Assembly: GCF_014195325.1 (NCBI RefSeq)
Contig: NZ_JACIBK010000005.1
Coordinates: 62,001-126,000 of the forward strand
Source of the DNA: Rhizobium sp. BK650
Lineage (GTDB): Bacteria; Pseudomonadota; Alphaproteobacteria; Rhizobiales; Rhizobiaceae
DNA: 64,000 nucleotides
Reading direction: 5' to 3'
The notes under the pieces are model-generated. The model saw only the letters and a program-made list of their open reading frames with translations, was not told the DNA's origin and did no database searches. The position numbers and the translations under genes were made by a program. The stretch's first letter is position 1, and each line of letters begins with the position of its first letter. Below are positions 1 through 8,745 of this stretch, in pieces.

Positions 1-551
1 CCGAAGAGGTCGCGGCCGCCTTCGACACGCTCAAATCTGCCGGCAAGGTCCGGCATTTCGGCGTCTCCAACCACACGCCCGGACAGATCGAACTGCTCAA
101 GACTGCGGTTAAGCAGCCGCTCCTCGTCAATCAGGTGCAGCTCAGCATCACCCATGCGCCGCTGATTGCATCAGGCATTGCCGCCAATATGGCAGGGCTC
201 GATCAGTCGGTCGACCGCGACAACGGCCTCCTCGACTATTCTCGCATCAACGGCATGATGCTGCAGGCGTGGTCACCTTTTCAGAAGGGTTTTTTCGACG
301 GCGTATTCCTGGGAGACCGCGAGAATTTCGCCGATCTGAACGATGCCATCGACGAGCTCGCAAAGGCCTATGGCGTAACCCCGACGGGTATTGCCGTCGC
401 CTGGATTACCCGTCATCCGGCGAAAATCCAGGTCGTCCTCGGCACCACGAAGCCAGAGCGTGTCATCGAAGCCGCGGCCGGGTCTTCGGTCTCGCTGACC
501 CGTGAGCAATGGTATCGGCTATTCAAAGCTGCAGGGCACACGCTGCCCTGA
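1..551 (+). CDS. Aldo/keto reductase, C-terminal part (start lies before the window)
   Basis: The frame is open from base 3 and gives about 182 residues of an NAD(P)H-dependent aldo/keto reductase of the YdhF-like group. Visible signatures are GKVRHFGVSNHTP (the strand with the conserved GVSN) near the start of the visible part, and KIQVVLGTTKPERV near the C-terminus, which corresponds to the NADPH-phosphate binding segment. The catalytic Asp-Tyr-Lys-His residues would be upstream and cannot be checked. The product is expected to be a cytosolic single-domain TIM-barrel reductase of a carbonyl substrate; the substrate cannot be inferred. The gene converges on the penicillin-binding protein gene with 75 bases between the stops. 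Confidence 0.88.
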   Translation, partial: EEVAAAFDTLKSAGKVRHFGVSNHTPGQIELLKTAVKQPLLVNQVQLSITHAPLIASGIAANMAGLDQSVDRDNGLLDYSRINGMMLQAWSPFQKGFFDGVFLGDRENFADLNDAIDELAKAYGVTPTGIAVAWITRHPAKIQVVLGTTKPERVIEAAAGSSVSLTREQWYRLFKAAGHTLP

Positions 552-626
552 CTTCCGACCCGGCTGCCGCCACTGCAACTTCTAGCATGACGCACTGCGA
601 AACCTTCGGGGATGCCGGTAACAGGC

Positions 627-2351
627 TCAGTATGATGCGAGCAGGTTCTGCCCGAAATCCGGTTCGACACCCAGGATCGGCGCGACCCGGCTGATGATGT
701 CATGCACCATCGGGGCGGCTGTATTCGTCGCGAACGTCAGCCCGTGCTGGCCGGTCAGCGGCTCGTCGATGAAGGACAACACCACATATTTCGGCGCATC
801 GATGGGGAAGGCTGCCAGATAGGCGTTGAAGCTCAGCGTGTGTGAATAGTGGCCGTTGACGACCTTGTTGGCCGTGCCGGTCTTGCCGCCGACATGAAAA
901 CCGGGCACGTCGGCGGTGCGGCCGGAACCCTGTTCGCCGTTGAGCTTGAAGAGGTAACGGATCGTATCGCTGGTGCTTTTCTTGACGATCTGCTGTTCGG
1001 TTTTCGCTGCCTCTTCGGCCGAGCGCGGCAGGAAGGTCGGCTCTATGAGCTCGCCGCCGTCAACAAGAGCGGCACCGGCGACAGCCGTCTGCAGTGGTGT
1101 GGTCGCCACACCATGGCCGAAGGAGATCGTGATCGAGTTGATCTTCTTCCAGACCTTGGGCTGCGTCGGCGTCTTCACCTCCGGCAGTTCGGTCTGCATT
1201 TTGCTCAAAAGGCCAAAGCGCGTCAGATACTCTTTCTGTCGCTCCATGCCGACGAGGTCCATCATCCTGGCCGTACCGATATTGGAGGAGTAACGGAAGA
1301 TTTCCGGAATGGTCAGCCAGCGGCGCGGCACGTCGCGGTCGTCATGGATCGTGAAGCCCCCGTAATGCAGCGGCCCGGTGGCATCGAAGCTGTCGGAAAG
1401 CTTCACCATGCCGCTGTCGAGCGCCAGTGCCATCGAGAAGGTCTTGAAAGTCGAGCCCATTTCGAACGTGCCGTTCGACATGCGGTTCAGCCAGCCTTCG
1501 CTGCCGGTCGCCTGCGGGTCGTTCGGATCGAAATCGGGCGCGGACGCCATGGCGAGCACCTCGCCGGTATGGACGTCGAGGATGACAGCGCCGGCGGCCT
1601 TGCCCTTGTAAGTGGTGATCGCGTCTGTGACGACGTCATGAACGACATTCTGTGCCCGGATGTCGATCGACAGTTTCACGGGCTCCAAATTTTCGCGCAC
1701 CGCAAGGCCAGTGGATTCCAGATCGGAAAGGCCCTGCATGTCGAGATACTTCTCCATCCCGGCCATACCCTTGTTGTCGATATCGACGTAGCCGAGAATG
1801 TGGGCAGCCGTCCGTCCGCCAGGATAGAAACGCTTCACCTCGGGACGAAAGCCGATGGCGGGAAGACCGAGAGCCAGAACGTCGTTTTGCTGCTTCGGCG
1901 TTAACTGGCGACGCAGCCACGTGAATTGCGAACGCCTGTCCGATAGCTTCTGATAGAGCGTCTTCCGGTCAAGCTCCGGGAAAAGCTGCGTGAGCTTCTC
2001 GACCGCTTCATCGACATCGACCATATGGCTCGGCTCGGCAAACATCGAGACCGTGCGGATATCGGTCGCCAGTAGCTCGCCGTTGCGGTCAAGGATATCC
2101 GGCCGAGAGGCCATGATCGGATTTGGCGGGATATTCGATGTCGTGATGTCGACCGCAAGGCCATAGTAGATGAGCTTGCCAAACATTCCGAGGTAGGCGA
2201 TGCCGAGGACGCTTGCGAGCGTGACGATACGGCTTCTTGCCTGCCGTGCCGTTCCGGCGGTCCTGCGAGCGGACCGCGCGAAGGGGGCAGATTCGAAGGT
2301 GAGCTTCACCAGCCGACCGCTTCTTACGCTGATACTGTGAATGATCGACAT
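627..2351 (-). CDS. FtsI/PBP2-type peptidoglycan D,D-transpeptidase
   Basis: This is a bitopic class B penicillin-binding protein of about 574 residues. It has a short cytoplasmic N-terminus and one membrane segment (about residues 42-62, LASVLGIAYLGMFGKLIYYG). A PBP dimerisation domain follows (starting near RPDILDRNGELLATDI), then a transpeptidase domain with all three active-site motifs: STFK near residue 300, SSN in FRYSSNIG, and KTGTA near residue 488. It should cross-link septal peptidoglycan. It is not beside the usual division genes (mraZ, ftsL, murE), so it is probably a second FtsI-like paralogue rather than the essential copy. The start is uncertain: the ATG at 2351 is used here, but a GTG at 2402 in the same frame adds 17 hydrophobic residues; neither has a strong ribosome binding site. 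Confidence 0.85.
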   Translation of the reverse strand: MSIIHSISVRSGRLVKLTFESAPFARSARRTAGTARQARSRIVTLASVLGIAYLGMFGKLIYYGLAVDITTSNIPPNPIMASRPDILDRNGELLATDIRTVSMFAEPSHMVDVDEAVEKLTQLFPELDRKTLYQKLSDRRSQFTWLRRQLTPKQQNDVLALGLPAIGFRPEVKRFYPGGRTAAHILGYVDIDNKGMAGMEKYLDMQGLSDLESTGLAVRENLEPVKLSIDIRAQNVVHDVVTDAITTYKGKAAGAVILDVHTGEVLAMASAPDFDPNDPQATGSEGWLNRMSNGTFEMGSTFKTFSMALALDSGMVKLSDSFDATGPLHYGGFTIHDDRDVPRRWLTIPEIFRYSSNIGTARMMDLVGMERQKEYLTRFGLLSKMQTELPEVKTPTQPKVWKKINSITISFGHGVATTPLQTAVAGAALVDGGELIEPTFLPRSAEEAAKTEQQIVKKSTSDTIRYLFKLNGEQGSGRTADVPGFHVGGKTGTANKVVNGHYSHTLSFNAYLAAFPIDAPKYVVLSFIDEPLTGQHGLTFATNTAAPMVHDIISRVAPILGVEPDFGQNLLASY

Positions 2352-2702
2352 TGCCCACACCAAGAACAAAACGCACCAGGCGCATATCCCACTCGTCTGC
2401 ACCTTCTATCGAGAGGGACATATGCGGATTTAAAGCTCAACGCAGAGGAGCGCGCTCACGCCTTTGGCAGAACTTTTAACCTCCATCTGGCGCTCGGATG
2501 GTTAACAACCTCTTATCCGACCGCGTGTGCTTTTGTCGCAGGGGCCGCTGAAATTGGCGGCCTCGGATTTAAACGATTTTTAAAATAGCGCCCGAGAAAA
2601 CTAATCGATTTTAATTTTATGATTAAAATTTTCTTGTTGCAGTGCAAAAGTATCCGAACCTAAATCGCTTTGAAGATAAATTTGCTCTTTGGAGGAATGC
2701 AT
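2352..2702. other. Intergenic region, AT-rich in its second half
   Basis: Between the penicillin-binding protein gene and a small open frame. The right half (about 2575-2665) is markedly A/T-rich for this genome and is the likeliest promoter location. A short inverted repeat GGCCGC/GCGGCC with an 8-base loop lies near 2543-2562. No RNA gene or larger coding frame was recognised. Confidence 0.4.
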
Positions 2703-2876
2703 ATGACTGTAACATTTCCGCTAACTGAAAAGCGTAATGCGGACCAACTTCTGAAGCACCTGATTCAGCACAATCTGTCTTATCCGGGAAACTGTGCCGT
2801 TTCGCTCAAGGCTCATGTCGCCCTCGTCACCTCTTCTCACACCTTCGCGCTCAGCACTGCGCGGACGGCATGGTAG
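2703..2876 (+). CDS. Possible small protein, 57 residues, unknown
   Basis: The frame begins at an ATG preceded by a near-consensus ribosome binding site (GGAGG at 2691-2695, 7 bases upstream) and by an A/T-rich stretch that could be a promoter. The protein starts MTVTFPLTEKRNADQLLKHL, has no signal peptide or membrane segment, and resembles no family known to me. The first 40 residues look protein-like; the tail (SSHTFALSTARTAW) is less convincing. It stands alone about 270 bases before the L,D-transpeptidase gene. It may be a real small gene, a leader frame or chance; the call rests on the ribosome binding site and the A/T-rich upstream region. Confidence 0.3.
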   Translation: MTVTFPLTEKRNADQLLKHLIQHNLSYPGNCAVSLKAHVALVTSSHTFALSTARTAW

Positions 2877-3146
2877 CGATCGAAAGCCGGCCTCGACATT
2901 TTCCTCAAGTGGGACGGGTGCGAAGCTTTCACAGCCTGCAGACAAAGGGTCTGATCACCTGATCAAAACCTGCTTATCGGCTATAGTTCCCACCCACCCG
3001 AGTAACAGCCGGAGCCGCAGACTGTAAGGCCCATAGGGCAACTCAGCCTCGATCTTTTAGAGAATGAGAAGAGTTTTATATTGTCGTAAATCAAAAATCT
3101 GATTTACTGGCGCCATGCTGCTTGGCTTTAAAGGGGGATATGGCCA

Positions 3147-3818
3147 ATGGTGTGGACCCGCAGGGATATTCTGGCTGGTGGATTGGCGTTACTTGGTACA
3201 GGCGCGGTACAGAAACCGGCGCTTGCCCAGGCCGCTTCTTACTTTACGGGCACAGCCGTCGATAACGGCGTCACGTTCCGGGCAACCAACTTCGCCAAAA
3301 TCGACAGACAATGGCACCGTCAGGTGGTGAAATATTTCAGCAGCGAACCTATCGGTACCGTTGTCGTCGACACCAGGCACCATTTTCTCTATTTGATCAT
3401 GGAGAACAAGACGGCGATCCGCTACGGCGTCGGTGTCGGCAAGGAAGGCTTCAAATGGTTCGGACGCGCCACGATCGATAGCAAGTCGCTCTGGCCGCGC
3501 TGGACACCGCCGCCGGAGATGCGCAAGCGCCATCCCGAACTGCCCGAATTCGTGGCCGGAGGCTCGCCCAAGAACCCACTCGGGCCTCGTGCCATGTATC
3601 TGCACCGCGACGGGGTCGATACAGGCTATCGTTTCCACGGCACACTCGAGCCGTGGAGCATCGGCAAGGACGCCTCCAGCGGCTGCATCAGGATGTTCAA
3701 CGAAGATGCCATCGATCTTTACCAGCGTTGCCCAATCGGCACCGCGGTACAGGTCCTGCCCCATATTGCCGATCAGGCGCCAGCCGCCGAGGTCAGCCAG
3801 GCAATTCCGGCCGAATGA
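3147..3818 (+). CDS. L,D-transpeptidase (YkuD/ErfK family), Tat-exported
   Basis: A periplasmic enzyme of 223 residues that makes L,D cross-links in peptidoglycan or attaches outer-membrane proteins to it. The N-terminus carries a twin-arginine type signal (TRRDILAGGLALLGTG) ending near QKPALAQA. The YkuD catalytic motif is intact near residues 155-185: FHGT, SIG, then SSGCIRM with the nucleophilic Cys, followed by N-D. Start choice: ATG at 3147 gives the twin-arginine signal and has GGGGG ten bases upstream; an ATG at 3140 is out of frame. It is followed after 13 bases by an OmpA-domain lipoprotein, so the pair probably form an envelope-anchoring unit beside the polysaccharide export genes. 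Confidence 0.9.
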   Translation: MVWTRRDILAGGLALLGTGAVQKPALAQAASYFTGTAVDNGVTFRATNFAKIDRQWHRQVVKYFSSEPIGTVVVDTRHHFLYLIMENKTAIRYGVGVGKEGFKWFGRATIDSKSLWPRWTPPPEMRKRHPELPEFVAGGSPKNPLGPRAMYLHRDGVDTGYRFHGTLEPWSIGKDASSGCIRMFNEDAIDLYQRCPIGTAVQVLPHIADQAPAAEVSQAIPAE

Positions 3819-3831
3819 GGAATATAACCTG

Positions 3832-4371
3832 ATGTCTGCTAGGATCGGATATACGAGGCACCTTTGCGCCGCGGCGGCCATGCTTTTGGCACTCACAGCC
3901 TGCACCACCACAGATATCGCCTCTGTGGAAGAACCTCCCGCGGCGCCGTTGACCGGCCAAACCAATGACCCGGCGCCCGGTTTTGATACCGTCAAGACTG
4001 GCAGCGAAGAGGACTTCATCCTCAACGTCGGTCGACGGATCTACTTTGCGCAGGACTCCGCCAAGCTCGATTCGGTTGCCATGACGACACTGGACAACCA
4101 GGCTGCCTGGCTCAACAGGAATCCGACCTGGCTGATCAAGCTGCAGGGCTTTGCTGACGATAACGGTTCCATGTCGAAGATGAAGACGCTGTCGCAACAG
4201 CGCGCCGATGCAGCAATGGCCTATCTGGCTTCGAAGGGCGTGGACCCCCATCGAATGTGGGCCAAGGGTTACGGCGAGGACCGAGAAGTCCGCGACTGCA
4301 CGGAGCGTTCCTGCAAGGTGCAAAACCGGCGCGTCGTCGCCAATCTACGCACGGAGCGCGATGCGACCTGA
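3832..4371 (+). CDS. OmpA/Pal-type outer-membrane lipoprotein
   Basis: A 179-residue protein with a lipoprotein signal ending in the lipobox LTAC (Cys24), a Pro/Ala-rich linker (about 25-55) and a C-terminal OmpA-like peptidoglycan-binding domain (about 60-175). Typical elements of that domain are visible: IYFAQDSAKLD, LQGFADDNGS, LSQQRADAAMAYLASKGVD and GYGEDREV...NRRV. It should sit in the outer membrane and bind meso-diaminopimelate in the cell wall non-covalently. The same frame stays open upstream to 3433, but that part overlaps the transpeptidase and makes no sense as protein; the ATG at 3832 directly precedes the signal peptide. It is probably co-transcribed with the L,D-transpeptidase. 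Confidence 0.87.
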   Translation: MSARIGYTRHLCAAAAMLLALTACTTTDIASVEEPPAAPLTGQTNDPAPGFDTVKTGSEEDFILNVGRRIYFAQDSAKLDSVAMTTLDNQAAWLNRNPTWLIKLQGFADDNGSMSKMKTLSQQRADAAMAYLASKGVDPHRMWAKGYGEDREVRDCTERSCKVQNRRVVANLRTERDAT

Positions 4372-4406
4372 TCGCGGCTCTTCTCCTGTTTTCCGGGTGA
4401 AGCACC

Positions 4407-4442
4407 CTACTTCGCTTCATCAATATTGATGAAGCGAAGTAG
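4407..4442. repeat. Perfect 36-bp palindrome
   Basis: The half-site CTACTTCGCTTCATCAAT is followed directly by its exact reverse complement, centred on AATATT, with no spacer. It lies 35 bases after the OmpA-domain lipoprotein stop and 139 bases before the export gene. No run of T follows (CTGACCTCC on the right), so it is not a standard intrinsic terminator, although RNA from it could form an 18-bp hairpin only with a strained loop. It could be an operator, a cruciform site or a transcription-end hairpin. Confidence 0.9.
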
Positions 4443-4581
4443 CTGACCTCCATCTTCCTCAAGGCTCCGTCAGACGGCACACTGGTCTAGCGGCGGTGAA
4501 CCCCGCGTTCGCCATCCGCGCAACGCCCAAGGCATTTGAACCATGTATCCGCTTGAGGATGCTTGCAGGCTGGACACGTAG

Positions 4582-5895
4582 ATGAAGTTATCGTACCGCG
4601 TTCCTCACATCTTCTTTCGTGCGACGTTTGCCATCAGTGCGCTCGTCTTTCTAGCCGGACCTGTGTTGCCGGCTCTTGCCAACGACACTCCCTTCGCTCC
4701 TCAAACGAAAATCCGTCTGACGATCGCGCAGTGGATGCCATCTAAGGGCCAGTATGAACGATGGGATGCGATCGGTGGCGAATACACCGTCTCGGATGAA
4801 GGGGCAGTCTTTTTGCCCTTCCTTGGGTCCCTTCCCGTCGGCAAGCTCGATAATGCCGGCCTCACAAACCAGATTGCCATGCGCCTGCAAGAAAAGATCG
4901 GGTTGATGCAGCCACCTGTGGTGATGATCGAAATTCTCGAATATTCGCCAATCTATGTCGTTGGAGACGTCGCCAAGCCGGGAGAGTATAAGTTCCGCCC
5001 GGGTCTTACCGTGCTGCAATCGCTCGCAATCGGCGGCGGCCCCGTCCGCGCCAAAAGCGAGCAACAAACGCAGTCGATCAGGCTCGCAGGCGAATTGCGC
5101 GAAACCGATCACGCGATCCTGCGCAGCACCGCGAAACTGTCTCGGCTCCAGGCGGAGATGGATGGAGCGAAGGAAATAGCATTCGACCGAACGGATGGAA
5201 ATGACCAGCAATATGCGGCCGGGATCTATAACGAGGAACGGGTGATTTTTCAGGCTCGCGCAAGTGCGCTGGAGAGGCAGTCAAAGGCACTCGTGGAGCT
5301 GCGCGATCTTCTGAATACCGAAATTTCGACACTGGAAGAAAAGGTGGCGGGGGCCGACGACAATATTAAATCAGTCGAGGACCAATTGGTCAGTGTCAAA
5401 ACTTTGGTCGAGAAGGGTCTTACGGTCTCATCGCGGCAAATGGACTTGCAACGGCTGCTGACGACCTACCGCGCCGACAAGCTCGACCTCGTCACCGCGA
5501 TCATGCGGGGCCGTCAGGCCATCAGCGAGACGACGCGAAATCTCGAGGGACTTGCCGATACGCGACGAAGCGAGATCGCATCCGAAGCGCAGGCCGAACG
5601 GGCAAATCTCGATCAGCTCAAGATGAAACGGGAGTTGACGCAGAAGCTGCTGGTCGAGGGGCTCGCCGCGAGCGACGACGCTAAAAACCTTGGCATTGCA
5701 CTCCCGCTTACCTTTACCGTCAGCCGGCGGAATGACGGACAGATCAATCAATTTCCGGCCTCAGAAACGACCGCGTTGGAGCCCGGCGATGTGGTGAGAG
5801 TGGTTCAACCTCACAGTCTGGAAGGCTCCGCCGATTCCGACTCCGCCGAGCCTTCTGAAGAAACCCAGGCGCTTGCAGATCGGGCCAGCCAGTGA
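4582..5895 (+). CDS. ExoF-like polysaccharide export protein (periplasmic/outer membrane)
   Basis: A 437-residue exported protein close in length and layout to rhizobial ExoF. It has a signal peptide (about 1-33, cut near LPALA), a poly-export (Wza-type) domain around residues 50-120 (GEYTVSDEGAVFLPFLGSLP), an SLBB-like beta-grasp segment (YVVGDVAKPGEYKFRPGLTV), then a long alpha-helical coiled coil (about 200-370) and a short C-terminal beta region (TTALEPGDVVRVV). It is expected to work with the inner-membrane Wzz/BY-kinase at 28583-30793 to carry polymer through the envelope. No lipobox was seen, unlike canonical Wza. The start at 4582 places the signal peptide at the N-terminus. A Wzx gene follows 52 bases downstream, probably in the same transcript. 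Confidence 0.88.
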   Translation: MKLSYRVPHIFFRATFAISALVFLAGPVLPALANDTPFAPQTKIRLTIAQWMPSKGQYERWDAIGGEYTVSDEGAVFLPFLGSLPVGKLDNAGLTNQIAMRLQEKIGLMQPPVVMIEILEYSPIYVVGDVAKPGEYKFRPGLTVLQSLAIGGGPVRAKSEQQTQSIRLAGELRETDHAILRSTAKLSRLQAEMDGAKEIAFDRTDGNDQQYAAGIYNEERVIFQARASALERQSKALVELRDLLNTEISTLEEKVAGADDNIKSVEDQLVSVKTLVEKGLTVSSRQMDLQRLLTTYRADKLDLVTAIMRGRQAISETTRNLEGLADTRRSEIASEAQAERANLDQLKMKRELTQKLLVEGLAASDDAKNLGIALPLTFTVSRRNDGQINQFPASETTALEPGDVVRVVQPHSLEGSADSDSAEPSEETQALADRASQ

Positions 5896-5947
5896 CCGGC
5901 GAAAGCATGTCTTACGACCAAGTTTGCTGCCAGGCGAGGGGTATCTG

Positions 5948-7456
5948 ATGACCTTGCGCATGATACCGCCCCGTGGCCATACCTATACCCAGATCCTGAA
6001 ATCGACGATGCTGATGGGCGGCTCTTCGCTCGTGAACGTCGCGCTCAGCATTATCAGGAACAAGGCGCTCGCTGTTCTGCTTGGGCCGGAAGGCGTGGGA
6101 CTGATCGGCCTTTACGGCTCGATCATCGATATGGCGCAAGCAATCGCTGGTCTTGGCGTGAGCAGCAGCGGCGTGCGCCAGATCGCCGAAGCTGCCGGCA
6201 CCGGCGACGAAGACAGGATCGCACGATCGGCGACAGCGCTCAGGCGCATATCGATGGTGCTCGGGCTCCTTGGTGCGCTCTTGCTTGCCGCACTGGCGCT
6301 TCCGGTATCGAGTTTCACCTTTGGCGACTACCAGCATGCAGGCGCAATAGCACTGCTCTCTCTGGCCGTATTTTTCCGTGTGGTCTCCGCTGGACAAACC
6401 GCGTTGATCCAGGGCGTACGGAACATCGCAAACCTCGCCCTGATCAACGTGCTTTCGGGGCTTTTCGGAACGGTGGTCAGCATCCCGCTGATCTATCTGT
6501 TCGGAGCAAAGGCGATCGCGCCGTCTCTCGTCGTGGTCACGGCTGCTTTAATCCTTCCGACCTGGTGGTACAGCCGAGACATCTCTACGCACCGCCCGGC
6601 AATGTCGGCGCGCCAGTTCGGCCAGGAGGCAACCGCTCTGCTCAGGCTCGGTTTTGCGTTCATGGCAAGCGGACTTCTGACCTTCGGCGCCGCCTATGCT
6701 ATCCGCATCATCGTATTGAAGGACGGCGGCGTCGCCGCGGCCGGTCTATATCAGGCGGCTTGGGCGCTTGGGGGTCTCTATGCCGGATTCATCCTGCAGG
6801 CGATGAGCACGGACTTCTATCCGCGCCTGACTGCAACCGCAGACAATAATGCCGAGTGCAACCGTCTGGTCAATGAGCAGGCGGAAATCAGCCTGCTTTT
6901 GGCCGGACCTGGTCTGATCGCCACCTTGACCCTCGCACCGCTCGTGATGAGCCTGTTCTATTCCGCAGAATTTCATGGCGCCGTTGAGCTTCTGCGCTGG
7001 ATCTGCCTTGGAATGATGCTCAGGATCGTCGCCTGGCCGATGGGCTACATCGTCTTGGCAAAAGGTGCGCAAACGATCTTCTTCTGGACGGAGGTCGCAG
7101 CAACCCTGGTGCATGTTGGGCTGGCATGGCTCCTGGTGCCAAACTTCGGCACGCCCGGGGCCGGCATGGCGTTCTTCGGCCTCTACGTCTGGCACAGCAT
7201 CCTGATTTACGTGATCGTGCGTCGGACTACCGGCTTTCGCTGGTCGGCAGCCAATCGCAGGCACGCGCTTCTTTTCCTGCCGGCATCGGGATTGGTATTC
7301 GCAGCCTTCTTGCTCTTGCCGCCGTGGTCGGCGATGGTGATTGGCTGCCTCGCCGTGATCGCGAGCGGGCTTTATTCGCTGCGCATGCTGGTCGAGCTGC
7401 TTCCGCCGGAATCGATGCCCGCAATCGTCAGAGGATGGATCACGAAATCCGCATAA
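5948..7456 (+). CDS. Wzx-type lipid-linked oligosaccharide flippase
   Basis: A polytopic inner-membrane protein of 502 residues with about 12-14 predicted hydrophobic segments, beginning KSTMLMGGSSLVNVALSIIR. It belongs to the MATE-like polysaccharide biosynthesis/WzxE group (NKALAVLLGPEGVGLIGLYG is typical). It should flip the undecaprenyl-diphosphate repeat unit to the periplasmic side for polymerisation by the Wzy at 23459-24775. The frame is open from 5873, overlapping the previous gene, but the ATG at 5948 has GAGG nine bases upstream and directly precedes the conserved N-terminus. A strong bidirectional hairpin ends the unit. Confidence 0.88.
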   Translation: MTLRMIPPRGHTYTQILKSTMLMGGSSLVNVALSIIRNKALAVLLGPEGVGLIGLYGSIIDMAQAIAGLGVSSSGVRQIAEAAGTGDEDRIARSATALRRISMVLGLLGALLLAALALPVSSFTFGDYQHAGAIALLSLAVFFRVVSAGQTALIQGVRNIANLALINVLSGLFGTVVSIPLIYLFGAKAIAPSLVVVTAALILPTWWYSRDISTHRPAMSARQFGQEATALLRLGFAFMASGLLTFGAAYAIRIIVLKDGGVAAAGLYQAAWALGGLYAGFILQAMSTDFYPRLTATADNNAECNRLVNEQAEISLLLAGPGLIATLTLAPLVMSLFYSAEFHGAVELLRWICLGMMLRIVAWPMGYIVLAKGAQTIFFWTEVAATLVHVGLAWLLVPNFGTPGAGMAFFGLYVWHSILIYVIVRRTTGFRWSAANRRHALLFLPASGLVFAAFLLLPPWSAMVIGCLAVIASGLYSLRMLVELLPPESMPAIVRGWITKSA

Positions 7457-7458
7457 GA

Positions 7459-7487
7459 GAAAGCGCGCTCAGATAATGCGCGCTTTC
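7459..7487. terminator. Bidirectional hairpin terminator between convergent genes
   Basis: A perfect 10-bp stem GAAAGCGCGC/GCGCGCTTTC with a 9-base loop, three bases after the flippase stop and 40 bases from the end of the opposing aminotransferase gene. The stem ends in TTTC on both strands, as expected for a site serving both directions. Confidence 0.75.
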
Positions 7488-7527
7488 CTCATCCTATATC
7501 CATATTCCGCGCTATGCAGGTAACCCT

Positions 7528-8745
7528 TCAGGCAGGCACGACGTCCTTTTCGGGGTGGCGGATAACGCGCCCGATGCTGGCGTCCGCAAGTGTCGGGCGC
7601 AAGGCCTCGCAGACCCTGATGATGTCGAGCTCCGTCATTTGGGCATAAAGTGGCAGAATGACCGTCTGCTGCTGCGCCGATACGCTTCGCGTCAGGCTGG
7701 TGGCGACGCGATGGCTGCCTTTATCGACATAGGCGCCTTCCAGATGAATGTTCATCACACCGCGCCGCGTCGATATCCCCTGATCGAGCAGCGCCTGCAT
7801 GACTGCCCGCTGGTCGATTTCGTCAGACAATCGCACGCAGAAACTCTGCCAGTTGCTGCGCGCCCAACGGGGCTCGGCTGGAATCGACAGGCCCGGGATG
7901 GTGGACAGGCGCTCGCAATATTGCGAGGCAAATCTCCGTCGCTGTGCAATCAGCTCCGGCAGGCGCCGCAACTGTACCCGTCCGACCGCGGCTTGAAGAT
8001 CAGTCATACGGTAGTTGAAGCCGAGTTCGTCATAGTCCTCGAAGATCACCTGCTTTGAGCCATGGCGGACTGCGTCGGTGACGCTCATGCCATGCTGGCG
8101 CCACAGCCGAAATTTCCGGTCATATTCCGGGTTCGCCGTCGTCAGCATACCGCCATCACCCGTGGTGACGACCTTTCGGGGATGGAAGGAGAAACAGGCA
8201 ATATCGCCATGCGGCTTGCCGATCTTTTCCCAACACCCTTCCCACAGGATTTCGCTTCCCGATGCACAGGCCGCATCCTCGATAACCGGTAACGAATGGC
8301 GCTTGCCGATCTCCACAATCGAACGGAGATTGCAAGGCATGCCGAGCTGATGCACGCACAGGATTGCCTTGGTGCGCGGCGTGATTGCCGCTTCGATCAA
8401 GCTGGGGTCGATATTGTAACCGTCAGGTTCGATGTCGACGAAGACCGGCACCGCACCGCAATATCGAACAGCGTTTGCGGTGGCGATGAACGAATGGCTG
8501 ACCGTGATGACCTCGTCACCCGAACCTACGTCGACCGCCATCAAGGCGAGATGGAGCGCCGTTGTGCAGTTGGAAACCGCGCAAGCATGCACGGTGCCGA
8601 CGAAAGCCGCGAATTCCTTTTCAAAAGCGGCGACTTCCGGCCCCTGCGTCACCCATCCTGACAGAATGACGCGGCGCGCGGCTTCAGCCTCTTCCTCTCC
8701 GAGGACGGGCTTGGCGACAGGAATTGTGGATTGAGGTGAGCTCAT
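7528..8745 (-). CDS. DegT/DnrJ/EryC1/StrS sugar aminotransferase (last gene of the amino-sugar operon)
   Basis: A PLP-dependent nucleotide-sugar aminotransferase of 405 residues. Family features are visible in order: ILSGWVTQGPEVAAFEKEFA (substrate loop), the PLP-phosphate segment SNCTTALHLAL, the EDAA motif before the cofactor Asp/Ala pair, and the lysine that forms the Schiff base in FSFHPRKVVTTGDGG. It should convert a keto nucleotide sugar to an amino sugar with glutamate as donor. The ATG at 8745 overlaps the preceding epimerase stop as ATGA; a longer frame from 8781 overlaps that gene further and looks artificial. It is the second aminotransferase in the operon and is only distantly similar to the one at 10419-11522, so it probably has a different substrate. 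Confidence 0.9.
   Translation of the reverse strand: MSSPQSTIPVAKPVLGEEEAEAARRVILSGWVTQGPEVAAFEKEFAAFVGTVHACAVSNCTTALHLALMAVDVGSGDEVITVSHSFIATANAVRYCGAVPVFVDIEPDGYNIDPSLIEAAITPRTKAILCVHQLGMPCNLRSIVEIGKRHSLPVIEDAACASGSEILWEGCWEKIGKPHGDIACFSFHPRKVVTTGDGGMLTTANPEYDRKFRLWRQHGMSVTDAVRHGSKQVIFEDYDELGFNYRMTDLQAAVGRVQLRRLPELIAQRRRFASQYCERLSTIPGLSIPAEPRWARSNWQSFCVRLSDEIDQRAVMQALLDQGISTRRGVMNIHLEGAYVDKGSHRVATSLTRSVSAQQQTVILPLYAQMTELDIIRVCEALRPTLADASIGRVIRHPEKDVVPA

Noticed and set aside
849..1904. 351-codon open frame on the plus strand
   Set aside because: Antisense to the FtsI-type gene, which has all three transpeptidase motifs.
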